A DNA stretch of 64,000 bases from Trichoplax adhaerens (taxonomy: Eukaryota > Placozoa > Uniplacotomia > Trichoplacea > Trichoplacidae), in the NCBI RefSeq assembly GCF_000150275.1, contig NW_002060945.1, forward strand, positions 1,678,199-1,742,198. Reading direction: 5' to 3'. Below the pieces are notes generated by a model that was given only the letters and a program-made list of their open reading frames with translations, did not search any database and was not told the origin of the DNA. A program made the position numbers and the translations under genes. Below, piece by piece: positions 13,897-26,805 of this stretch (its first letter is position 1; every line of letters starts with the position of its first letter).

Positions 13897-14099
13897 CTCC
13901 ATGAGACGAGAAGAATAATTAGAATTAATTAGTGTACAACATTTTGCAGATCGATTAGTTGCACGAGATTGCTGAATATTGCGCCGGCGATTGGATGCGT
14001 TGAGCGATTATGGCGATGACTGGTGAAGATGACTTGAACGCCTTGTCTACTCTGTTATTATCATTGGATGATGGTCCAAACTGGTCAGTATGGGTACAG

Positions 14100-16420
14100 T
14101 ATGGTACCGCTAGCGATGTGATGGGACGGCAATCTACAGTAGCTGAAGAAAGGAGTGTACTGTAAATTGATTGATCTCCGTACTGTACAGTAGGCAGCAC
14201 CACAGTGGAGAGTACTGTAGACTGTCAAGTCAAATATAAACAAACAGCCTACTTGACTGTCCATATTCTGTACCGTGGCGCAACGACTGGACTACTGTAC
14301 TCCAGTTAACTTACTCTACTGGGTACTGTTATGCCAACAAGGATTGCATTGCGGAGACTTTTCCTCCATTTCCTTGAATACTGTATAACATGATAATATG
14401 ATAGCCAACAAGACGGAGCCCTATTGACGGACGCTGACTACCTACGGATTTCTTATTGTTGCCGATGTACAGTACTGTACTGTACAGTACAGTATTTCAC
14501 CGAGATAAGCAAGCAATATACTGTACAGTACAATCAAAAGCTTGGAGGAGAAACCTGCTGTACTGTACACTGTACAGTACTGCAGTTTGAAGGCAGTTTA
14601 TGATCATTTTTTTGGACAGTGGGCCGTCTTTAAAGTTATTCTACACTCCCTCAACAGGTTCTTTCATCGGTTCAACGCAAAAGTTATTGATTACCATCAA
14701 AAAATAGTTGACAAGCAATAGTGCATCTTGTTGACCGCTAAACTTGTTTGATAATCGATTACAAATCGAGCGTGTACAGTACAACGCCTACAGTACTGTA
14801 CAAAACCTTCATTTTTCCCTTAGTACTATCGCAATCGGAATACAGTACTTTAATCAAGAATGGCTTTGAAATTCGATATCGTACGCAAATTATAACGATG
14901 GATTCGTGTTATTGGATTTCTGCTCTATGGCTTGACATGCAATTTGTTCAAGTTCTGTACATACTTTTTGATTTTGCTTTGGTTTAAATACGTACAAGTT
15001 TCTCCGACACTTTGTACTGTACGTGCCGGACCGTAATGTTGAAATTTTGTAAGGGAAAGAAAACATTCAAGTCTATGACTGTGGTCGCTAATCGAAGTAT
15101 CTTGTCCTTATTAGAAATGGACCATAGTAAAGTATGAGTAAAGCTAGATATTGAGTTTATCTAGATTACTGATGAATTCGTGATTGCCGCATGTACAGTG
15201 AGTTGGTCATTTTTGAGTACAGTATTGATATCATGTATGCTACCGTGGGCCATGAAACCGAGCATCAACATCCAGCTTGTGTACAATCACTTTAATGTAC
15301 ACAATGCCATACTGAGTGTGTGTCCGCCTCGGCAACTGGTAAACTAGAGAAACCTTGAAACGTACGTACGGTAAACTGCGATCAGTAAATCACGAGTTAT
15401 TTTTGACTGGCCCGTGATTAATTTTCAAGTTGAATCATTCAACTGCAATCATGATCCACTACTGTATAGATTAGGACTTTACTACAAAAATAGTTTGTTG
15501 GGAATGTTGTGATCCATCATTTACCGCTGTAGGGATACACAATGGTAAGTCATGGATACACAATTACACATACTGTACACTCGAGACTGTTGTGTACAGT
15601 ACTGTACTGTGTACATTGCACAGCAGTGTTTTCCTAATTTCTTTCTTATCCAATGTCATGAGAAAAAAAATGTTCAATTTGAAGAAGCCGCAAGTCGAAA
15701 GCAAAGACTTGGAGGTAACTGGTGTCTCTATGAATGCGATCTACAGCATATATATAGATATACACACGCAAGTACAAGTATTGATATGTCACTACAGGCT
15801 ACAGAGTACCTTATGTAGCAATTAATCTGCGCTCACTTCGCTACCATCACACCCTTGCAAACTAACACGTCATCCCTTGCTGACTGTAGTAAACTGCTAG
15901 CTGGAAAGCCTTATGCCTCTGTTTGCGGTCCGTAAATTGGGCTGTAGGCCATATTAATGACTATAAGGAAATGGATGATTTTACGGTATAAAGTATGGAA
16001 CCCCACACTTGTTTACAAGGATCGAACATGAAAAGGTAATTGAGTATTAATTTGTTTTATTTGATTTGATTGCCAGAAAGCAATGTCACATGGCGTGTTG
16101 AACATTCGACGGTAAACAACAACAACTGCTTTGATTGACGACCTCCCGCGTAGCTAAAAAGTAGTTCGCCATCGATCACGTGATGATTTGTTTTTTTCTT
16201 GCATTCATATCAATCTGTCATTCATTGTTCTTCTGTGTACAGTCAAGTACAATCACTTTGAAACGGGTCTACAGTACATTACACTGTGTAGTACAGTGTA
16301 ATGTGCTGTAGTAGACTATCCACACTATGGTTGTCGGTGTCACTTTTTGGACGTCGCAACAGGGTCATACTGTACAGTACTGTCTGTACAGTGTACACTG
16401 TACTGGATCAGAGACTACTG
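14100..16420. repeat. GTAC-W pentamer palindromic repeat cluster 1
   Basis: Many blocks are built from the pentamer GTACA/GTACT, for example GTACAGTACTGTAC, which is its own reverse complement. Dense blocks lie at about 14155-14200, 14465-14585, 14770-14800, 15575-15615 and 16255-16400. Alternating pentamers give a self-complementary 10-bp period. The cluster lies 2-4.5 kb upstream of the TGFBR1-like start codon. Three similar clusters occur elsewhere in the window. Confidence 0.75.
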
Positions 16421-17655
16421 AAAAGAAAGAGAGGGACAGCTTACCACTTTCGGTACAAAATAATATGGAGGGGGGGCTTTATCCTTTTCCTCGTTCCCGG
16501 TGTATAGTGTACTGCTGCAGACATGCAATACAGCTAAAATGACCATTAAAATAATCAGCCTCTCAATGATCATTAGTACATTGAACGATCGTTTCGCCTT
16601 CCTCTCTTTCCTTCTTTTGAGTAGGTTGGAGTAGTGGTCATGATAGGATACTAACCAACTATCAATCTGTGATGGTTCAATACTATACAGTATGAAGCTA
16701 CCGTGTCAAATCTTACTGTACAGTCTTCAGTATGACTTGACTGGCGACACCTTGCTCCCATACTGAGTGAGGTAAGTTAGCAGTCTACAATTCTTCCTTA
16801 CCTTGATCGTCCTGATTCACAAGGATTGTGAAAACAGGTTGAGGATGAAATATTTATAACGGAGAGTTTATTCGGCAGTCAGTGGCATAAAAAGACAGTA
16901 ATAGTAATAGTGGCAATATTGTACTATAGAATAATTATACAGTGTACATGCCAGGTTTCTTTCTTTTTACTTTGATCAACATATACTACTAAATAAATAG
17001 TATGGTGTATAACTGTATATTGTATAGTTCTACATAGTTCTACAGAGACGTACATGAATTCATAAAGTCATTCATTATATTACTAGCGGGGACATTCCCC
17101 TACATCCCTTTAGTAGTCCATGCCAGCGCCTTCTAAAATAGAACAAGCGAATACATGTCTTGCTTATAAGACAAGACTTTGAATGTACTAGTGTACTTTC
17201 CAAGGAAGATCGGATTGCACTTCGTTCACAGTACCATCAGTACTGTGAACGAAATAAGCGTATTATCAATCATGAAGAGAAAGCCCTGCTTTCAATACTT
17301 CAATGCTTTTTACTGGACTGGTTCAAAAGTCTTCCATAGTTATTATTTTAGCCATGGAGGTAGAAGAAAATTAAATTACCTCCACAATTCTAGCAAAACA
17401 ACATAAACAAAGTAGTACTGTACTGTAACTTTCTATCTGTTAGGGATACCCTTGCTGTGTATTCGATTATTATTTATTTATTTAAACCACAAACCAAAAC
17501 TTGTTTTTTTCTAGTGATCATAAGTCTATAGTTACTTTCCTCCACAGAAGGAAAGGCTCAAGATATAATAACGGATGATAATGGTGTATCGAGGCCCTTG
17601 ACAGTTTCGTAAAACTCAAGCTAATACTATAACTTGTAGCCATTTTTCTCGTGAT

Positions 17656-17737
17656 CTATGCCACTTGGTTGATCCTACTGATGAGTTCATCAACGTCCAA
17701 TGACATACTAGTTCCATTTTCCACCTTCGTATTAATT
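17656..17737 (-). other. possible terminal coding exon of an unidentified minus-strand gene
   Basis: A minus-strand frame ending in TAG reads NGTSMSLDVDELISRINQVA and follows acceptor-like AG sites at 17725 and 17738. Its charged, helix-like composition looks coding. A second candidate, with the motif EIGGAKLSVKVE, lies just upstream at about 17867-17912. I do not recognise a family and could not assemble further exons between here and 19 kb, so this could be chance. Confidence 0.2.
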
Positions 17738-19103
17738 CTAAAAGAATTATTTCGCCTTACACTAGCATATATCGTATTTTATGCTTTTTCAAATTTTTTG
17801 TCCTTTTATTTGTAAATGTAGTAAATTTATTTCACAACAGTAGTTCAGTAATTGTGACCATAACCTCAACTTTTACACTCAATTTAGCACCGCCTATTTC
17901 AAGCATATAATCTTAAATTGCTGGATAAATAAGCTTAATGGACAGACTTAGTAAAGTCGATTGATTATTTTACTCACAGTGTATAAAAGAAAATCGATAT
18001 CATCTATTTACTATACTGTACATTTGCTGGATAGTTTACTGTAATTCACTCAGTTGGAACTAGATCTAGTGATTCTGAATTTTCGATTTTTTGTTAGGTC
18101 GTCATTGGCACATGATAGAAGAGATCACACAAGAGTGGTATTGAGTCGTTGCATAGACTGTATTAATACGGAATATTAGATATAGTAAATACATGTACTT
18201 TTTTTAATCGTAAATTTATGGTAGCCACTAATATCCAAATAGAAACCCGACAAACTTTATTAAGATATCCTCTATCCATCTACAGTATAGTTAGTATTAC
18301 TGTAGTACGCAATATGTCTTTAATACAAAATCATAAAGAGTATTTAGCACTTTTGCATCTAGAAATGATTTTAATGTTCTCCAAGCAGTTGCTATAATGA
18401 AGAATAGTTCAGATCCTTAATCTATAGGAAGATCTAATACATTGTAAAAATATTCAGCGCTATGTGATGAATAGTTACGAAAATGTGGTAGTGAAAATAT
18501 CAACCAAGAGAACAGATTAGTTTATATCCATGTAATATATGCAGATTAATTCCAATATGCTATTTAGACATCGTACATTAGAGACCCCATTTTCTTAAGT
18601 ACAGAGTCCCTATCGTATATGTACTGCTTGAAGTTCAGACATAAAGGAATTGCAACAACCAGCTAATAGTATGAAATTATTTCTGTATTCAATGGAAAAC
18701 TACATTTTAAAGATAATATCATTGATGCGAAGTTTTATTTAGAAGAATTTTAAAGTACATTTTATTTTAATATATACTACTGCATTATAACTTAAATGAA
18801 AGTAGCAGAAACTCTAAAAGCTCGGTAAAATAATTAGAAAAGTAAAGCAAAGATTCTGTTTCTAGCTATTCAGATCTTAGGCAGAAAATTACATCCTAAA
18901 TTTCTAGTCATTTAGACAACGTTCAAGCACGCATGTTATGCAATAGGGAATAGCTAAAACTTTACACGTAGTTTATCTAAAATGCGTTATTACAACAGAA
19001 AATAAATTTAGTCACAACTGACGAACCCAAATAATTACCGGTAATTAATTAATTAATTAATATAATAGTCTTCTAAATGGTAACTTTACTTTATAACACT
19101 AAA

Positions 19104-19230
19104 GAATTGATAAAATCTTGTTTCCGTTTTCAGTAATCAGACATTTTTTATTCTTCAACTGTAACTTTAGAGATCGTAACCATTTGTAAGAATTTACGAG
19201 AATTTGAATACGTCGCAAGTCTTTCTATTT
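19104..19230 (-). other. copy of the GRL-downstream conserved element, beside the GRL pseudogene
   Basis: Read on the minus strand, this block aligns with the elements at 25321-25523 and 30305-30508, sharing for example ATTCTCGT, CTTACAAA and AAGTTACAGTT in order. It lies about 600 bp beyond the pseudogene's exon 3, the same spacing as in the intact units. Indels that are not multiples of three argue against simple coding conservation. Confidence 0.6.
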
Positions 19231-19738
19231 AAAATCGCTAAGAGGAGGAAGTAGGTAGCTCGAGAAAAGAATAAAACATGAAATAAAGATTGCTATCACT
19301 TCATCAAGGATATCTGTGAAGATAAAGATTATATTTGCAGCAAAGCTAACAGTTTAATAGCTAATTTATCATCATTCATTTCTGTTTTTTATGATAACCT
19401 ATAATGCGACAGTCGCGTGGATCCAGAAATATAGGCAGGCTAGCTGACTTAGAATATTATATACTGAACACTTGTATACAATATATTGATGATATTTGTC
19501 ATATTGTATTTGCGTTATCATGCAGATATTCATATATACTCAAGGTTTTGGTAGCACAATTCTAAACTCATTTTATTTGGTACTAATACTATTGAATATA
19601 TCTAAAAATCTTATTCTATTGTAAGTTACAATCGGGATACGTATAATTAATTAATATTAGCAGCAATCTATGCTGCACAACAATAACTGCATAGTAAATC
19701 GTTTGCTTAATGCAGATTTAAACTACATATCTTGTAGA

Positions 19739-20523
19739 TTATGAAGATATAACCAGTAATGAGAAAGGATAGTAAATGAAACCTAAAAATGAACATAGAT
19801 AATTGTAATAGTACAGTTCAAGAATTACTATTTAAGGCTAAAATTCAAAGGCTTTGTGATCACAAGTAGTCCTATAACATTGATACCAATGGGCCCTCTT
19901 AGAAGGTAAGATTGCAATAGCGATAATTATAGGAAATTGAATTTTATTAGACTAACTAAAAAGAAAAGTTTCTTGTTGATTTTATTCATTTGCAAACAGT
20001 CGTTAATAAACAACTACCAAGTACAGATAGATACGATCTTGAGTTATTGATGTAGTGAAAATAAAACAGACGAGACTTAATACTTCATTTTGATTACTGG
20101 ATATTGGAGAGTACAGAATGCCGCTATTTTATTTCGAATCAGTTCGCGTATTTAGGTAGTGTAATTAATTAATATTATGATCTTTCGTCGTAAAACTACT
20201 ACTATACATACAAGTATGTAGTTAATACTAGCGTCTTTAAATACACTATGAAAATATCAAACGCTAACATACTTCGTAATGTATTAGCCAATTAATTATT
20301 GAACGATTAAAGCAATTTTACAGACAAACTACGTAGGACAGTATTATAAGTGACTACAAAATAACACGGAAAGATACTTCTATACTTTTAGGCCGATTTT
20401 ACATTTCTGTATTTGCTATATAGAAATTTCAACATTCCATACAATAGCCTACCCCTGCTAATCTGTCGTTATCAAGGTTTCAAGTTTGTATAGAGCATAT
20501 AATACTATTACAGAAGAATGCAC
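19739..20523 (-). pseudogene. decayed inverted gustatory-receptor-like (GRL) gene, exons 2-4
   Basis: Three consecutive minus-strand blocks match exons 2, 3 and 4 of the intact GRL genes at the same spacing. Exon 2 relic: 20453-20523, 71 bp against 69, ending AACGACAGATTAGCAGGG before gtaggc, with a +2 frameshift and a stop. Exon 3 relic: 19828-19917, encoding GPIGINVIGLLVITKPL against EPIGISIVGMFVITRSL; its acceptor and donor are lost. Exon 4 relic: about 19739-19782, one base short. No exon 1 is recognisable; it would overlap the start of the first direct GRL unit, so the copy seems truncated there. Orientation is opposite to the two intact genes, head to head with the first. Confidence 0.75.
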
Positions 20524-21761
20524 CTAAATCCATTTATTAGAATATGATCCCGTTTAACGAATCTAGCATAATAGAATATTAAGCGACAAAACTCAGTTAC
20601 CTTGAAAGAAAGTTGAAATTGTCCTTTTGATAATAATAAATTTGCGAGTCAATGTAACATCACGATGTTTGCAGAATGATAATAACATAATCACTGCATG
20701 CTAGTTTATACTATATTGTCGTGTTTTTACAATGATATCGTGATTAAGTGATACTTTAATTATCGCGTTCTCCTCAGTATTGGCGGTCTAAATGGCTGAA
20801 TGATGAAAACTAACTTAGAAACTATTTTATCACCTGCGGTTATAATCTTGCAACAATTAAGCGTATAATTATAACTTGATATCGATTATTTAAAGTCCAT
20901 AATAGCATGCAAGCAATTGAGAGCAAAGACAAATGGATATTAACTGAAATCTATCCAGTCTCTAATTTTAACACGATAAATTGCCAATTGTATTTTTAAC
21001 CGCTAAAAAGTATGTGTAATGGTGGTAAAAGAAGATGGAAGCTAGCTGAAATCTGTAATTTTGTAATACTGTAACTGCCAACTAGGGCATATCCATAAGA
21101 TAATAAATTGCGAATGATTGAGAATAAAGAAGCACATTTTATCTACTATTGCTTTATAAATTTACCAATTATGTTAACTACCTCTCGACATTAATTGTAA
21201 AGTTTTTGACTATTAAGAACGTGGTGACTTTCTCTGTTTTAGTTGATCTTGTCCTTTTTGTGAAAGATTGATGATGTAATAATCTCAGGGGCAGACTCTA
21301 AAAACTTATAAAACGCATTTATATTTAATTTTTTCAAAAAGTTCATATTGTATTATATAGCATAGATACATCTATCGTTTTGGAATTATTAATGCACGTA
21401 TCGATTTTAGAATACAAATAGAGAAATATTTTAATCCTGATCAACGGATCATACGTTAAAACTCGCTCGCGTACAATATGCGGAACAAATTTTCAGATAC
21501 CACGATATTAAGCTCAAGTACCAAAAATAACATTCATCGGTTTCATAAGAATATTTAACTTTTATTAAAGCATCTTCCATGACCGTGAGCGATAATAATA
21601 TCAGCTATTAAATAGAGTATTATGTCATAATTTATATGATCTTTTTACGTAAAGCTACGTTGTTAATAGTTACTAATCCAAGAAATCCAATCGTTTTTTT
21701 AGCTGAGACTTTGTTAATCATGCTGTTAGGTTTAAACTAATAACAATTCTTGCTGGTATAC

Positions 21762-21810
21762 AATTATATCTACGAGACTACTTTCCCTATTTTGGATGAA
21801 TAAGAAATGC
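21762..21810 (-). pseudogene. strongly decayed copy of the SEC61B terminal exon (left unit)
   Basis: On the minus strand this aligns with the last codons of the intact SEC61B exon 3 (GGGAAAGTA, then TCTCGT, then GATA) and sits in the same position relative to the repeat boundary. Only the distal part remains recognisable, with substitutions and no open frame. It is non-functional by inspection. Confidence 0.55.
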
Positions 21811-22389
21811 TCCTAATACTTTACATTTTATGATTTAGTCACATAGTCTATAGACTGTCGGAACTTATAAGAATGTAATAATTAATAAAATGCCTAATTA
21901 CTAAATCATAGCAAAATACTGCGGTAGATAATGGCGCATACTAATTTCGTATATTATTATTATTCTGCAAGTATTGTAAAATTATTGTTCATGTTGTATT
22001 TTATTACTATTATATCATGAATAATGATATAGAATCACACAGTACAGGATAATTTATATGACAATATGCTCTATTTTATCCATACACTCCCGTAGAGGAA
22101 CAGTTGGTCGTAATGAACTACTGGTACTGCGTAATTGAGCATTTGAGCGCTTGTCAATTTAGAATACTTTAGCAGTGAAGTAAATATATAGCGTGCAAAA
22201 GTAATAAATTTAAAATTAGTGCATGTGGACAGTCCATCACTTCGTGACAGGTACAACAACTATAACTATACTCATTAAAACCGATAATTTAATCCAAACC
22301 ATTGTTAAGTGTCGACTTTTAGATAATGGAAACTATTGTTTACAAGTTAACATTGTACACGTCTAATTTAATAGATAAGATTGTGAGTC

Positions 22390-22397
22390 TATATAAA
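22390..22397 (+). promoter_or_regulatory. TATA box of the first GRL gene
   Basis: TATATAAA lies 105 bp before the start codon. The second GRL copy has the same element in the same context at 27412, retained although the flanks have diverged. Confidence 0.5.
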
Positions 22398-22501
22398 TTC
22401 ATTAAATTGATAAAAAAATAATCAGCCATTACACTCCTTCGCAAATCACTTCAGCTCATATTTCCATCTCGGCAGCTATAGTAGCAGAAAGCGATAACAA
22501 A

Positions 22502-24834
22502 ATGGAATCGAAAAGATCTAGTAACGATATAGTTTTAGCCAGTATAGACGAAGATCGAGAAAGTTCGAATGAAAATGGTACTGTGACTTATCATACTTCT
22601 ACAAGGTCATCCCTTGAAAATAACGTAGACACAGAAAATAGTAATAATAGATTTGGCGTTGATGACGGCATCAGATCAGTTTCAAATTCTAACAATCCAA
22701 TTATCATCGCTATTAAACCAATTTTATGCATATTAAAAGTATTTGGCGTGTACTATTCGGTTCCAGATAACAGTAATGTTATCGATACGCATTATGACGA
22801 CTGCCGAAGTGCAATGTTAGCCGACTGTCAACTAAAAAAGAAACGAACAAGAAGAACTATCTTCACTCCTTTGCGACTTTATTCCCTAGCGGTTTGTTTT
22901 TTACTGTGGATTAATGCAGGACGATTCGGGGCTAATGTTTTTATATATCAAAATACATCTTGGATGCCATTTGTTATATTATACGTTCTATGGCTTTTCC
23001 AAGTAGCAGGCAATGTATCTCTTTATTATTATATGTGCCATCGTAAGTTGCCGATACTCTTTAAGCACATTAGTAAGATACAAAGTAACGAATGTCAAGA
23101 CTTTTTAGCTTGTATCGGGCGTTATACTAGAAAACGATGTATCTATTTTCTGATTCCGGCGACGATCTTTGCCTCTATAAATATCGTGTTTCCTATATTC
23201 TCTCAATTTGGTCCAATTACAGAATTGAGAGTTGTAATGGATGTGATAAATAGTCCATGGCAAAATTCTACTGTCTTTCCCTACGTGTACATATTTGCAA
23301 TTCACGTCTATTGTACAATAGCATGGATCTATCCAATGGTTCTATTTTGTTTATGCTGCTTGATAATGGCCCATAAATTCCATACCTTAACTAAACGCTT
23401 TAAAAAGGCGATTCTACGGAATAACAGCGATATTATCCGGACTCTAGCGATTTATCGAGAACAACATCAAGCGTACTGTGTTATAACAGAATTACTTTCA
23501 GATACTTTCTCATTATTTATAGGTTACTTATACGTTACAAACCTTGCAAAAGCTTGCTTTAATTTATATCGCCTAATTTTTAACTGGAGTGTAAATGGTT
23601 TGTTAATGAACATTACATTAATAATATGGTTCATTGCTACTACTGGTATGACTATAATAACTTCATGGGTTGCTTCTATTCTTAATGCAGAGGTACAGTA
23701 TAACAATATTACACTAAACAAGTAATACGATGAAGTTTATTCTCTATTATTATTTCAATATATGCGAATTCGAAGTTCGTCAAGAACGAGTACGCTTACA
23801 ATACACTAAATTATCATGTTATCGATTTGTATCTATATAATCAATACTTATAATATTGTTAAATATATTAAACATAAAAATACAAAAACTTGAATAATGA
23901 TGTAAATAGACTCGTAAAATTGTTATCTAAATTTAGACAATTTCGACTTCCCTTTCGAAGTAACTAAGATTTATCGCTTAGTATTCCGTTACGCTAGATT
24001 TGCTTTAATGGTATTTTATTGTAATAAATATTCTTAGGCACATTCTCCAATATCAGTGTTATACTCTCTACAAACTCGAAATATTGGTAACGACGGATTA
24101 GCAGAGGTAAGCTTTATATAGTTATCGCAATTTCTACATAAGTAATAACATAAAATCAAGTTAAAGTATATACTGTAAACATATTACTTTATGTCGTATT
24201 GTACTATTTCGCAGTCACTCATAACATTATCGTATGTAGCTTATCAGTAAAATTACTTTTATTTTCTATTAATTATAATAAATTAGCTAATGCATTACCA
24301 GTATTGAATATGCAGACAAAGTAATAGCAAATGATTGTAGGAAACAGTGAAGACTGTAGGCGCTATAAATAAATTAACATAACAAACTATATTTGAGTAT
24401 AATTGAAATAGACTGTAAAGCTATCTATATTCGGTATAATACAAGATGTCTATATTTAATTAAGAATATGTTACAGACTACAGTGAAATCTAAATACACT
24501 ACAATCAATAACTCAAGATATTGTCTATATGTAGATGGTAGCAATTTATTAACGATCGTTTATAACTGTATAAGATTAAATAAGTAATATTTCTTTAAAG
24601 CTGATCTAGTAAAATTCTAATAAAATTCAATTTTCTATAGTTGCTCCTATTTCAGTCTCGCCTTCTAGCAGAACCCATTGGTATCAGTATTGTTGGAATG
24701 TTTGTGATAACAAGATCTTTGATTTTGACAGTAAGTGTTACCTACATTTCTTTAGATGTATTATTACAACCAACTAGGTACATTTTCAGATCTCTATTTA
24801 CAATTCTTTCTCATTACTGTTTATATTTATATAA
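22502..24834 (+). CDS. gustatory-receptor-like (GRL) seven-helix membrane protein, copy A
   Basis: Four exons join in phase 0: 22502-23692, 24038-24106, 24641-24730 and 24790-24834 (stop TAA), giving 464 residues. The ~100-residue N-terminal part is polar and Ser/Asn-rich. Exon 1 then holds six hydrophobic helices, including those starting near SLAVCFLLW, WMPFVILYVLW, CIYFLIPATIF, VYIFAIHVYC and LIIWFIATTG. Exon 3 supplies the seventh (EPIGISIVGMFVITRSL). This layout, with a long exon 1 and short phase-0 C-terminal exons, is typical of the animal Gr/GRL family, whose insect members form ligand-gated cation channels with an intracellular N terminus. Family assignment rests on topology, exon pattern and my memory that placozoans carry GRLs; no ligand can be inferred. 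Reading through intron 1 adds eight codons (VQYNNITL) and a stop after NK, a possible retained-intron form. The last 14-codon exon is the least certain. Confidence 0.8.
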
Positions 24835-25320
24835 TGGGCGAGATATCGCAGTTTATGTCTACAGTATAGTTTCTTTAGTGAGAAATATATGGGATTGAAT
24901 TTAGTTGTCTTTACTGCGGTAGCTATCTTATGTAGGTACTAATAGGCGATATGGACTGCAGCTAATATTAATATTAATTCTATTTCGACCTTAACTTAAA
25001 ATATTAGAAAAGATCCATTACATACATTCAGTTACGCCATTACCCAATAAAGTGATTTTAAGATTGTGGCATCAAAACTTAGTATACATTACGTATAAGT
25101 ATATAATTACATAGTACGTATATAATATAGGAGTATTAAGTCGGTAAGCCTGAGTCTCTTTCTAGATTCGCATGATTATACTGTCAATTATCGTTTATCA
25201 GATTAGGTTAAAATGAATGATATATGTAATTAATTAGCTGTTAGACTACTAGGTCTTCTGTAACTGTAATATGTATCTTTACGGATATCTTTGATAACGC
25301 GATAGTAATCTTTATATTTT

Positions 25321-25523
25321 ATTTTTTCTAAAGTTGCTAGGTATTTTTGTTACCTACTTCTTTCTTTTAGCGCAGCTACATGGAAAGGCTTAAACGAATT
25401 AAGATTCTCGTGAGCACTTACAAAGGGTTTACAATTTCTGAAGTTACAGTTACGAGGAAAAATACTGTTACTACTTAAGACGAAAACAAGTTTACATCAA
25501 CTCATTAATAAACTATTTAGATG
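25321..25523 (+). other. highly conserved block downstream of GRL copy A
   Basis: About 203 bp is almost identical to 30305-30508 (two differences seen), although neighbouring intergenic DNA has clearly diverged. A third, older copy lies beside the inverted pseudogene. After the TTTTAG at 25365-25370 a + frame could read SYMERLKRIKILVSTYK and onward to a stop, but one extra A in copy B changes that frame near the end. It may be a regulatory element, a non-coding RNA or an alternative terminal exon. Confidence 0.55.
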
Positions 25524-26718
25524 ACTATTACACGAATTGACTACTATAGGATTTTTAATAAATCTATTTTATTGTCGTGATAGCGTATGTTATATAAACT
25601 GTACATATATCTTTAAGTCATACTCTGTTTACACGACGTATATTTTAAAAATCGCTTTAAATAATTAAAATTTAGAGACATAATTTTTTGTCCAAGATTT
25701 GGATATCAAGCACTAAAATACTGTTTGTAGTTGTTTTACCGAGCCTTAAAAAGTTTCAAGTACTATCATGGAAGTTGTCATGCAACAACTAGCTCGTCTT
25801 TGCAGTTTGCTTTTACAGATTATCTTGGTATCTAAACTTTAAATAATATGATATTTCTATAGAATATCAGAACTAATCTTTATGTTCTATGCTTCTAAGT
25901 ACAGATTAGGTTCTGTTAGCTGACATTTTTATCACCACGTAACCCTAAACACTTGTACATTGCTGTAGATCTGGATTATCCTACACTATACTAACTTCTT
26001 CGAGAATATTAAAGTCATTTCTGGAGACAAAAAACTGTGATTACTTTTTATGATTTTATATTAAAGACATTATGACGTACGGTATCTAGAGTAACACCAT
26101 ATATACTGTAGAGAAATACAAGATATCTTGCTAATGTCTATCAGATTTCTGTTAGGATATTAGTTACTACTGCATATTGCAATTAAAAGCAGCAATTGTC
26201 TTTACTATCATAACTAACATTACACAGCATTACAATTTATGCAATACTAATACCGATGTACCGTAATACAATAAATCGAAAGTTTGGTATCATCGTGTAG
26301 TAGATTAAATTATCCGTCCAATGTATAATGAAAAGATGACATGAACTTTCTTTTCTACTCTGTAAGAGTACAGTGATCGACTGTGCCTGTTCTTTCGTTT
26401 AGCCTCGCATATCTAAGACTAAGCACGAAACTGAAGTAAAGGGTTAGGCTATGATTGCAGTTTCTGCGCTACCATCATGAAAATAAATTTACTATGTTAC
26501 GAATGAGAGGACAAAAATTTATGAAAGCATAAAATACGAAACATACTACTGTAAGACGACGTTCATATTTCGCAGAATTAATTACAGTATCATGTAATGC
26601 TTTCGCGTAAAGCTATATAATTTCTATTCCAAGAAATTTAATCGTTTTTTAACTGAGAATTTATTAATTAATCACGTCATTAGGTTAAAATTGATAACAG
26701 TTCTTGCTGGCATACAAT

Positions 26719-26805
26719 TTATCTACGACAATACTTCTCCATAAATGGAATCAGAAAATAGCAACAATGTATATGATACTCATGACCAAAACTGGCACAG
26801 ACTCT
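26719..26805 (-). pseudogene. pseudo-exon: duplicated terminal exon of SEC61B (middle copy)
   Basis: On the minus strand this is nearly the intact SEC61B exon 3 at 31728-31815. It keeps the acceptor context and the codons for [15 protein letters not shown]. It then has TGA in place of the Leu codon after IF, and a one-base deletion that turns the WGKYSR end out of frame. It cannot encode the C-terminal anchor and has no upstream SEC61B exons. Confidence 0.88.

Larger units (their letters stand above)
11884..17655. other. repeat-rich intergenic region upstream of the TGFBR1-like gene
   Basis: Nearly 6 kb that is visibly less AT-rich than the flanks. It contains two poly-C/poly-A tracts (about 13190-13208 and 13668-13686), the GTAC pentamer cluster listed separately and one caspase-like fragment. 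Several short frames look exon-like: one on + begins ATG at about 15659 and has 19 codons before a GT donor, and one on - near 13.3-13.4 kb has an acceptor. None joins its neighbours into a recognisable protein. Confidence 0.45.

Noticed and set aside
22071-22259. 62-codon minus frame as exon 1 of the inverted GRL copy
   Set aside because: Its sequence shows no match to GRL helices and lies beyond the SEC61B relic that marks the next unit.
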